From Hexactinellida sp. DTS-2022 (taxonomy: Eukaryota > Porifera > Hexactinellida), in the NCBI GenBank assembly GCA_028753945.1, contig JAPNXP010000011.1:62001-126000 (forward strand): DNA of 64,000 bases, in the 5' to 3' direction. Of this stretch, positions 57,201-64,000 are shown in pieces; the first letter of the stretch is position 1, and each line of letters begins with the position of its first letter. The notes beneath the pieces were generated by a model. The model was not told the DNA's origin. It saw only the letters and a program-made list of their open reading frames with translations, and searched no databases. The position numbers were made by a program, and so were the translations under genes.

Positions 57201-60200
57201 TCAACAGAAAATATTTGAATCTATAATACTTCAACCAGGAGATTGTAAACCCTTTTATCCTAATGAAGATAAGTGTAAAATAATTCCTGATACGTCAAAT
57301 GAAGGTGCACTATTAGATTTCGCTATTCCTGGTCAAATTCTACTCAGTTTTGATGGCCCAAATCCAGCAATTGCTGTTGACATTAGCACTAATGTCTCCA
57401 GTAATGTTATCACTTTTCAATCGTATTACATCGGTGCCGTACCTTTGGAGATTGTGAACTCCTTAAGTGAAGTTTTTTTCGAATTTCGACAAAAAGAATC
57501 CAATGGAAAATCTACTATTGTACCACCAGGTTTGTTTCAACTTTTAACTGTATTTAGGGCTGTTTTCAGGTTTGTTGATTATATTTTATGTTTATTTGAC
57601 GCTTAGGCACTTCTGTGAATTACACATGGCAGGATCCTTCAAAGCCACATGAAATTGAATGGTGGCCTTCAAAACAAGAAAATATTAAAACAACTGCAAC
57701 AGTTAAATTTGATGCAGATGGAACAGCCAACTTTCCCTATGGTCTTGAAATGAGTACATTCATGGATAGTAAACATGCTACAATTAGTATGCATGAAGAT
57801 TTTGATGATATTTCTGCCGAGGCATCACTTCTTATGTCATCTGATAAAGCAAAGACAAGTAATTACAATCTATATTTATTAAGCAGGTAATTTGTTCACT
57901 TTAATTTTATTAACCCGATTTCTAGCTTCTACACCAAAGAATGCAAAACTCTTTTGGATCAGTTTTATGGATGGATTACAACGTATATTACTTGTAACAA
58001 ATAATCCAATTATAACGAGACACGCAAAGCAAGTACAGAAAAGTGAAAAAATCGATTTCAGTTTTGCCCTGAGTATTGAGGAGATAGGAATATCTTTAGT
58101 TGATGCTATCACTCGTACAGAGATTGCTTACATTACATTTTTGAGTTCAGATACTGTTTGGCAATACTTGAAGAACGGGAGGGTGAGTTTAAAATTAATG
58201 TTTGCATTTTTTATTCTGAATATCCGCACACGTTGCAATATTACATATTACACGTAATATTACGTAGATATGGAAAACTTTGTCAGGCGAGGTTATCAAA
58301 AAGCTTGAATCAGCTTACAAAATTGACCCCAAAACAAGTATTGATACAAACGAATTGAAAGTAGACTTTCAGATTATGCAGCTGTATGAACCCTACGAAG
58401 GTCATCTGAGAAGAACTCATTTCCCGGGAATTTCCTTAGAATTACAGGTTGTTTCATATTAATAATATATTTATTCAATGCTATTTTAATCTACTCGTTA
58501 ATAGATTTCTTCAAGTCAACTTTATTTTGATATCAAAATAGCCTCAATTCAAGTCGACAATCAAATGGCACATATATTGTATCCGATAGTATTCCATTCT
58601 GTTGCTCTACCACCTGATGCTCTCAACTTTGACCCGAAACCTTTTGTGGAAGCAAGTCTTATCCTCTTACTTAGCAAGAAAATGGGTAAACAATGTATAA
58701 TTTTCCTTAGTAACATTACGTTTTATTACATATAATTATGACTCGTATTTATTGCTACTAAATTTGTTTTCTAGTAAATTCTATGAATATTCGTTATTTC
58801 AAAGTTCTTGTGCAAGAAATGAGCTTTAACTTGGATATTGGATTTGTTGAGGGTGTAATTGGACTATTCGGGGATCTAGAACAGAGAGAGTGGACAACTA
58901 AAGAACTATTTGAACTTGATTACAATAAGGTTAGTTTTGTTAGCAAGAATCTAGCACATTCATAGAAATGATTTACTGTCCGCAAATACCTTACATCCTC
59001 GTGTAATCTTTGTGGCAACTAATTTCCCCTACGTATCATTTAAGTGAAAATTGAGATGAATATTATGTAATTGAATATTAATTGCTTAAACATACTATTT
59101 ATATAATATAATTAAATATTACAGTTTGCTTTTAAGGTAAAGTTATTCATGTTGAGCTAAATTTAGATAATTTATTGAGTATCCCTTTTTTCGACGAATA
59201 TTTCAATGAAATTAAATGATCAGTTTAATTGTTTATCATTAACACAAAGTAATTAATATACTATGTACTAAGATCAAATATAACAAAATAAATTACAAAC
59301 ATAGATAATTTCAACTGAATCCAGGGTCTATTTTATCACACTAGTTTTAGCAGACTTTGTGTAGTTTCTTTGGGACAATGGGAGGGCATTCAGTCATTTG
59401 AATCACATTAGTATTTTCATAAGGAACTTCGGTATTAAATTGTGACGAGTAGTATTTTGGGTCAATAGCTGTAGGTGTCAGGAAGAGTGTTATATCACCT
59501 TCCGTGAACTCGTATTCTCTAGGACTGGCCTTAAGTGGATCTTCTGATGATTTATTGATTAGATTCGGAGTTTGGGGTAAGGGCGTTTGACTGATATGGG
59601 TATATTCTGGGTGACTCAACTTTGACCTAAAATTGGTACGAAAAGTAAATTACAAATAATGTGAACTCAGTTTCTAAATAATAAATAAATTCGAATCTTA
59701 TGTATATATTCGCGAAACATACCTCTGGTCACTTTTATTATATCCTGTAGCACATGTATATTGTTTATCTAAGGTGGGCGAATATTGAATTTGAATCCCA
59801 GGATGTGATGACGTACGATTGTGTTGCAATTTATTCTCCTCTGTTGATACTTTTCCATCCGTGTTTCCTCTTATTCGAGGTATATCTTCATTCAAATTAA
59901 ATGGCCTTTGTATGCATTTGGATGGTTCTTTTGTAGAACTTCGTGCTAAGTTTGATTGGATTGGACTGTTTGTCTTTACTATGGCAAGAGGTTCTCTCTT
60001 TCTTGGGATTTCTTTGTGTGTTTGTTTGCTCTTTAGCTCCATATCCCCTTCGAAGATGTTTAAATATTTTGGGCCCACCCCATAATTCTGCATAGTCACT
60101 TTAATCCGACTGCATTCGAGAGAGAGATCCTTAGGGAGTTCGTCTTCAATCTTTTCAAGAAATTCTAAAAATTTACAAATTTTAAACTATACTCTACATA

Positions 60201-61882
60201 GTCTACAAAGTACTTTAATTAAATATTTTATTAGTCTCATTAACTTACCATATACTTTTTGTAGCATCTTCTTTTTCTCACATTCCATCTTGATTTGGTT
60301 TATTTTCTTGATTTATTAGCTGAAGTTAGTTGCTTTATTTATTACTCAAGTTTGTATTGTATTTATAGTTGAAAATAGTTTAGACTAATAGGAATACCTG
60401 CCTATTCATATTCATCAGTTCATTTCACATACTAATTACTTTCTAAATATTTAAGACTAGTTACCTGATTTAGCTATTTTCAAAATTATTTGTACCCAGA
60501 CTGTAGTATATCCTTCTATGAAAATCCTTTTATGAAAAACTTTTAATATTATTTACAATTTGCGTAGTTTTCTCTTATCTTAACTACGTACGTACTTAGA
60601 TCGTCAACGCAACCATAACTGAATTGGAAGGTTCGGTTACAGCATCACAAGGTAATAAGCACTTTATCGATTACCTCCATCTATCTCCAATCAAAATCAA
60701 CCTCAGCTTTAGTCTGCAGCATGGGAGTGAACCTGTCGATAAACGTCTAGCTAGAACGGTTAGTATTATTTTCATGTTTTTTTTTTTCAGACAAAAACGA
60801 CATAAACATTCAATGTCGTACAAGATGTAAGTTTATTAACGTAGCAGAACTTGTTACAAATAATATTGGAGCATTTTATGCATTTGATAATTGCAAACTG
60901 ATTTATGAATAATTTCTTTCAATATAAACAATAGGTAGTCACATCGAAAGCATTCAGAGTTTTACTTGACTCCCTCGGTGTTCCTGGGTCTGCTGAAAAT
61001 GTGTTGCTTCAACTAAAGTACTTAGAAATCCAACACAGAGCAATGACACAACGACAAATTAGGGAAACGTTTATCAAACATTATAAGCAAGCTGGACTCA
61101 CTCAAATATACAAAGTGCGTAGATTCAAATATGGGTAGATGTGAAAAAAATTTAAATCTTATTTTTTATGAATTTAGATTCTGCTTGGTCTCGATGTGAT
61201 TGGAAATCCATTAGCATTGATTAGACAGATTGGTGGTGGTGCAAAGGATTTATTCTATGAGCCATATCAAGGTGCGATTGAAGGACCGGAAGCATTTATT
61301 GTTGGTGTTGGACATGGTATTACAAGTTTAGCCGGAAGTACAGTAGGAGGTGTAGCTGGTGCAGTTTCGAAAATAACATCTACAGTGGGGAAAGGTAAAT
61401 TTCCCTTTCTGAAAGTATTATTAGTACAGATGCAGGGTTTATATAGAATTTAATCAAGTGATGCTTGTTCTGATCTCAAGCTATATTTATCTCCTATCTT
61501 TTGACAATTTTTATTAATTTATTTTATTGTATAAAACAAACAGTAAAAACTGTCATTTATGACCACTTGGCGTTCCCAAAAAAGTTAGTCCTAAATCACA
61601 AGTGTCCCTCATCCCAAGTCAAAAAGTATTCTAATACAGTATTATGTGTCTAGAAAATTGGTCGTAAAAGTCAAGTGATCGCTTATGACAAGCGTCGTAC
61701 AATAGGTTATCATTTGTATTGTATAATCCTGTACTATTTATTGATAGGTTTGGCTGCATTGACATTTGATACTCGCTACCAAAGATCAAGACGGAGACAG
61801 GATATCAGAGCTAGGACAGCAGGAGAGGAGTTCTTCAGAGGTGGAAAGAGCTTTGCTACTGGGCTTTTTGAGGGTGTCACAG
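36272..61882 (+). CDS. VPS13: VPS13 bridge-like lipid transfer protein (A/C type), 3' end outside window
   Basis: This gene encodes a giant rod-like protein that moves lipids in bulk at membrane contact sites. Exons: 36272-36523, 36673-36861, 36932-37069, 37465-37680, 38052-38356, 38555-39071, 39424-39783, 40339-40630, 40928-41109, 41440-41700, 50530-57529, 57607-57858, 57926-58182, 58268-58447, 58505-58685, 58775-58929, 60600-60758, 60935-61114, 61178-61394 and 61748-61882 (about 3,809 aa, frame kept). The Chorein N-terminus is clear: [22 protein letters not shown], then [19 protein letters not shown]-terminal landmarks are [31 protein letters not shown] and [16 protein letters not shown], shared with VPS13A/C. 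The ABCA gene and a 253-aa gene sit inside introns on the other strand. Exon 11 is 7,000 bp. The 57858 donor is inferred from frame. The last exons are not in the window. Confidence 0.93.
37143..37307. mobile_element. Family A MITE in VPS13 intron 3
   Basis: It starts CAATAGAACCTCGTTAATAC, ends 'acgaggttctactg' and is flanked by TA. The inner text matches 1470-1651 in reverse orientation: 'caacggacagtaaaaatttgttcg' (in part) and 'cgtcttatccggaa'. Confidence 0.7.
37774..37877. mobile_element. hAT-like non-autonomous element with target duplication
   Basis: It starts CAGTGGTTCCCAACCTGGGG and ends 'aaaggattgggaatcgctg'. The flanks are 'gtctatgt' (37766-37773) and 'gtctctgt' (37878-37885), an 8-bp duplication with one mismatch, as expected for hAT. 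It is shorter than but related to 35934-36114. It lies in VPS13 intron 4. Confidence 0.75.
39131..39305. repeat. Family G repeat in VPS13 intron 6
   Basis: It starts 'ggatttatccaggagcgcg' and contains 'attaggagcgcgaaaatctgg', cited here by its core 'aggagcgcgaaaa', then 'gatttaggcgtatgaaatt' and 'aggattaggagcg'. It is closest to 8600-8790. Confidence 0.55.
39784..40338. repeat. VPS13 intron 7: MITE remnant and a tandem duplication
   Basis: Positions about 39806-40042 have opposed ends ('tggaactcgcttagtagtt' and 'ggtttaagcgagt') like a worn pogo-type MITE. At 40058-40200 a block of about 72 bp is present twice in tandem: 'gagttctcttatataatctt' followed by 'agcataaatcctttgtt', first at about 40068 and again at about 40138, with few differences. 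Confidence 0.55.
40648..40737. repeat. Short tandem repeat in VPS13 intron 8
   Basis: There are three imperfect copies of a 26-28 bp unit, 'tgactgcattaactacacaa'-like, followed by a fourth partial 'tgactgcattt'. It is non-coding. Confidence 0.6.
41138..41403. mobile_element. Family B MITE, internally duplicated
   Basis: It starts CAGTCGACTCCGCTTAATAG and ends 'ctattaagcggagtatactg', flanked by TA. A central block ('aaccgaaa...ttt.aagccaaactgt' to 'ttttgacccgattaagcgg') is present twice, which makes it longer than 17078-17247. It occupies 266 of the 330 bp of VPS13 intron 9. Confidence 0.75.
41754..41935. mobile_element. Family F MITE
   Basis: It begins 'gtcagttctcgtaataacca' and ends 'aagagaacctgactg' before TA. 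Inside, 'ttcgttataagcgg' occurs twice. It is related to 43568-43759 through the 'gaacctgactgta' end and lies between the VPS13 exon ending at 41700 and the 3' end of the nested ABCA gene. Confidence 0.6.
42101..49889 (-). CDS. ABCA: ABCA-family lipid transporter (full transporter)
   Basis: This gene encodes an ATP-driven lipid transporter of 1,769 aa, 18 exons on the minus strand, frame kept: 49889-49220, 49068-48855, 48792-48651, 48356-47649, 47584-47327, 46944-46759, 46456-46284, 46213-46027, 45957-45637, 45568-45310, 45245-44897, 44824-44371, 44313-44076, 44019-43811, 43546-43331, 43273-43086, 42876-42706 and 42467-42101. Order: first TM helix and large ectodomain, TM block, NBD1 ([38 protein letters not shown]), second TM and ectodomain, TM block, NBD2 ([42 protein letters not shown]). 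Both ATP sites look complete. The length is close to ABCA3 (1,704 aa), but I cannot assign a subfamily member. The whole gene lies inside a VPS13 intron on the opposite strand. Confidence 0.92.
42508..42681. mobile_element. Family A MITE in ABCA intron 17
   Basis: It starts CAGTAGAACCTCGTTAATAC and ends 'gtactaacgaggttctact' before TTA. It fills 174 of the intron's 238 bp and reads in the opposite sense to 1470-1651. Confidence 0.75.
42912..43067. mobile_element. Family E MITE in ABCA intron 16
   Basis: It starts CAGTAAATGCCGGATATAAG, ends 'cttacaaccggtgtattg' and is flanked by TA. 'gaaaacggttgccatatacc' is shared with the copies at 8050 and 47144. It takes up 156 of the 209-bp intron. Confidence 0.72.
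43568..43759. mobile_element. Family F MITE in ABCA intron 14
   Basis: It starts 'cattcaggtctgcttattgt' and ends 'taataaaagaacctgactg' before TA, with 'ttcgcttattatgaa' and 'ggtcccttgaacgttca' inside. It takes up 192 of 264 intron bases. Confidence 0.65.
46513..46696. mobile_element. Family A MITE in ABCA intron 6 with duplicated flank
   Basis: It starts CAGTAGAACCTCGTTAGTAC and ends TTAACGAGGTTCTACTG. It is very close to 1470-1651, and the match continues leftwards beyond the terminal repeat for about 16 bp ('tgctcacgattaaata'). In addition 'aaatttatgagtagtatctt' occurs on both sides (about 46461 and 46697), a longer duplication than the TA site used by this class. Confidence 0.72.
46976..47301. 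mobile_element. Family G and family E elements filling ABCA intron 5
   Basis: 46976-47125 is a family G copy ('ggggttcatccaggcgcg', 'gtctaggcgcgcgaaaatcg', 'ggcgtgtgtgagcaagctc'). 47144-47301 is a family E copy starting CAGTAGATGTCGGATATAAA and ending 'cataaccggcatccactg', flanked by TA. Together they make up about 308 of the intron's 382 bp; the E copy stops 25 bp from the splice donor of exon 5. Confidence 0.68.
48390..48547. mobile_element. Family D MITE in ABCA intron 3
   Basis: It starts CAGTAGTGTTCGCCTAATAG and ends 'cttgctattacgcgaacaccactg', cited by its last 17 bases TTACGCGAACACCACTG, flanked by TA. 'TAATAGCAA' and its complement recur four or more times inside. A worn relative lies in PKG intron 2. 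Confidence 0.75.
49890..50529. promoter_or_regulatory. ABCA 5' flank inside the VPS13 intron
   Basis: This 640-bp segment lies between the ABCA start codon and the 3' splice site of the 7-kb VPS13 exon (AG at 50528-50529). It must contain the ABCA promoter and the VPS13 branch point. A short MITE-like piece is at 50359-50395 ('gttcgcttattctaaacccg'). No other feature is seen. Confidence 0.4.
59347..60288 (-). CDS. Unrecognised 253-aa protein, nested in a VPS13 intron
   Basis: I do not recognise this protein. Three minus-strand exons keep frame exactly: 60288-60249, 60164-59723 and 59626-59347, starting [20 protein letters not shown] and ending KKLHKVC with a stop. The N-terminal 45 residues are charged and could form a short helix or coiled coil ([18 protein letters not shown]). 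The middle is basic, rich in Lys, Ser, Thr, Pro and Asn, and probably disordered; the C-terminal part is Pro-rich (ECPPIVPKK). Proper GT-AG sites and three in-phase exons argue for a real gene. It lies on the opposite strand inside the VPS13 intron 58930-60599. No membrane segment or signal peptide is evident. Confidence 0.65.
61395..61747. other. VPS13 penultimate visible intron
   Basis: This 353-bp intron contains opposed words 'tcatttatgaccacttgg' (about 61553) and 'tcaagtgatcgcttatgac' (about 61671), suggesting another short inverted-repeat element whose ends I could not fix. It has no coding signal. Confidence 0.35.
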
Positions 61883-61977
61883 GTAGGTTGTAATTATTTA
61901 TACCTAATTTTCATAATTATTATACAAATAATAACATTGACTCTATCTACCAATACAAGAATAGCAAACAAAACTTT

Positions 61978-64000
61978 CTAATTATTTGTCCTTAGCAGTC
62001 CTAACTTTTTGGCAGTTTCCTTCCCGTCGTACAATACACAAACGTGATTGCAACAAAGTGTTATAAGATGACCTGCAAATCGATGTGCACTCGTCTCGTC
62101 TTTTCCAACTACGACCTTCAATCTTTTCTTTATCTTGTCAAAGACTGCCTGTGTATTGGGATCGGTTATTAAACCATTTTCATTAAATGTAGTTTTGAAC
62201 GGCATGTTTATGGAATCCGCTATTGATTCTGTTTGAAAATCTTCTTTGGAACGAATATCTATTATAGCACAATGTCTCTTCTCTTTATTTTCAATTTTCA
62301 ATCCTTGATTTAGTAACTGTAACAGATCCTTTCCAGTGATCGAAAATGTTTTATTATTCTTGAGATGATCAAGTCTTTGTTTCGGTTTATCTTCTAATGG
62401 GACTGGGTTACTAATGTTTAATGGTACTCTTGCATATAGCCTCTGTGGACCTGTGATAGGTGTCCTTTTAGCTAAATACTCGGCATCAGCCATGCATTTA
62501 TCAATATTAATATCAGGTAAGTCTGAAAACAAAAGTATGCATTCGTTGAACCCGAATGTCAACAAGTTGGCCTTTAATTGCCAAAGAATTCCAAGGCCAA
62601 TAAATAATGGAAAGGAATCGTTATTTACCAGTAGTTTATTCCATATATGAAATATTTTTTCAAGTGGGAAAACATGCGTGAAAACAGTTAAAAACCAGGG
62701 AATGGCATACAACTCGGGTTGGAATCCGATTTCGAAAAGGTGGTTGTAGAGTTGTGGAGCATGAAAGGCAATAAGCTGTGAAAATACTGCTAAATATTCT
62801 TGCATCACAGGTGAGTTATCTTTTAAGAAAAAATTGTGAACGTATTTGTCGATGAAATTTCGCATAGATGCGAATGCAATTGCCTCGCAATGGAAACTTA
62901 TGACTAAAAACGTGGCTGCTAACGAATCCAAACCTTGCCAGTAAACCAATTCAGAATTTGAATTTAAAAATCCTTTGAGAAGTCTCTTCAACTTTATATG
63001 ACCTTCTGATGAAGCTAGAAACTCGTTATACTGATGACAACGTGGTATATCAACTTCTATTTGCTTGTCAATCGGTGATTCTGTTTCTTTGTCAATCGAA
63101 TCATAGAGCTTTTGATAATTTGGTTTTACCCCAAGCAATGCTGCCCAAATTTGTGATCGATACAATGGACATATATCCTTCTTGCTCTCATGAATGATCT
63201 GATCCTTAGTATGTGGATAACCTAGTAGGTAATATAAAATACAATTTATGCTATAAAGTACTTGCCAGATAAAACTAATTAAACTCACTCTCTAAAAGCC
63301 TTCTAAACATGACAACTCTATGGAACTGATACTCCACGTCCTTTTCCTTTATTGAAGCTGGTAATGCTACAGAATCTTTCGGTATCTGTGGTGGTATGCT
63401 CTGATCATTTAAAATCAACAATGGATAAAAATCAGGCGTCGTTAAGTGGTTCAGTCTCTCGTTGAGCTTGTCCATACTAATAGTAACATTCTGATCTAAA
63501 TACGTGAAAATTTTAAGATTTACAATTACTTGAACCCTAGAAAGTGACAAATAATTTATGATCTCCTAATTTTTACCTGAATAGAGCATTAAAATTTCTT
63601 TATCTTGTCCAAAGTTTTCTTTATTTCTCGTCATAACCTGAGGAAGTGAGCAAATTGGAGCTTTAGACTGTACCTGTCCATTTATTTCTAATTCATGCAT
63701 CAGATCACCACCTGCTAACGACCATAGAAAAAACACTTCGTGGATATCACGGTCTTTCAGTAGAGCCCCGAATTTTTCTATTTCTCTGTTGTCATTTTGA
63801 GTAACCGTTAGCATTTGTGTGAAAATACTAATGTCCAGCTTGTCAGTTCCTTTATTGGTTGACTCGAAACATGTCAGGATGATGGGTAGTTGTGGCGAAG
63901 GTATAATTGTGTCCTTTAGGAAAGCATGTTCTAATAGTTCCTTTGGATCTGCTCTCAGGCTTGCATCAGGTTCGAGACATTTGACAAGAAAATCGATTAA
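61978..64000 (-). CDS. TBCK: TBC domain-containing kinase-like protein, C-terminal part
   Basis: TBCK is a pseudokinase-TBC-rhodanese protein linked to Rab GTPase control and mTOR signalling. Three minus-strand exons are seen: 64000 (continues outside) to 63577, 63495-63289 and 63221-61978. Domains in order are the end of the kinase-like domain (KCLEPDASLRADPKELLEHA), a linker, the TBC domain (YRSQIWAALLG, IEVDIPRCHQYNEFL, LVYWQGLDSL, LYAIPWFLTVFTHVFPLEKI, GFNECILLFSDLP) and a rhodanese-like domain (AIIDIRSKEDF, DSINMPF). The DIPRCHQY and YWQGLDS blocks carry the TBC arginine and glutamine fingers. The rhodanese loop lacks an obvious catalytic Cys, as expected in this family. VPS13, on the other strand, has not reached its end at 61882, so TBCK probably lies in a VPS13 intron. 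Confidence 0.92.

Overview
The window is animal nuclear DNA, AT-rich and intron-bearing, with genes on both strands. It carries metazoan developmental regulators (a Runt-domain Runx gene and a Brachyury-class T-box gene), an axonemal dynein intermediate chain (so the animal has motile cilia) and a C-4 sterol methyl oxidase. Many introns are only about 55-75 bp. The Runx protein lacks the terminal VWRPY Groucho-binding motif normal in bilaterians and cnidarians. Taken together this suggests an early-branching animal, possibly a sponge. That is an inference, and the species cannot be named from the sequence alone.

Layout, left to right: 3' end of a DNAI1-type dynein intermediate chain (+, 194-1344); Runx (+, 3186-10357, 8 exons, 554 aa); cGMP-dependent protein kinase (+, 11357-16199, 8 exons); Brachyury-like T-box gene (-, 23666-17628, 7 exons, 452 aa); a 3.8-kb gene-free stretch; intronless TMEM19 (+, 27459-28496); an intronless PDZ-domain protein (+, 29023-30522); a fatty-acid hydroxylase/C-4 methylsterol oxidase gene (+, 35001-35762) separated from the PDZ gene by a 3.5-kb L2/CR1-type LINE; VPS13A/C (+, 36272 to beyond 61882, about 3,809 aa in the window); and TBCK (-, from beyond 64000 to 61978).

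VPS13 has an unusual structure. One intron (41701-50529) holds a complete 18-exon ABCA lipid transporter on the opposite strand. Another (58930-60599) holds a 253-aa gene of unknown function on the opposite strand. The 3' end of VPS13 is not reached before TBCK begins, so TBCK is probably nested too. About 61% of the VPS13 coding sequence in the window is one uninterrupted 7,000-bp exon.

Repeats: introns and spacers are full of short inverted-repeat elements that begin CAGT, end ACTG and sit at TA dinucleotides (pogo/Tc1-like MITEs). Several distinct families share one terminal scaffold. In the ABCA gene every intron longer than 151 bp contains such elements, and subtracting them usually returns the intron to about 50-85 bp. 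The most striking single structure is the LINE insertion: it is flanked by near-identical direct repeats of about 755 bp. These extend from the 3' part of the PDZ gene into the hydroxylase gene, so both host genes survive intact, while the upstream partial hydroxylase copy runs in frame into the LINE reading frame.
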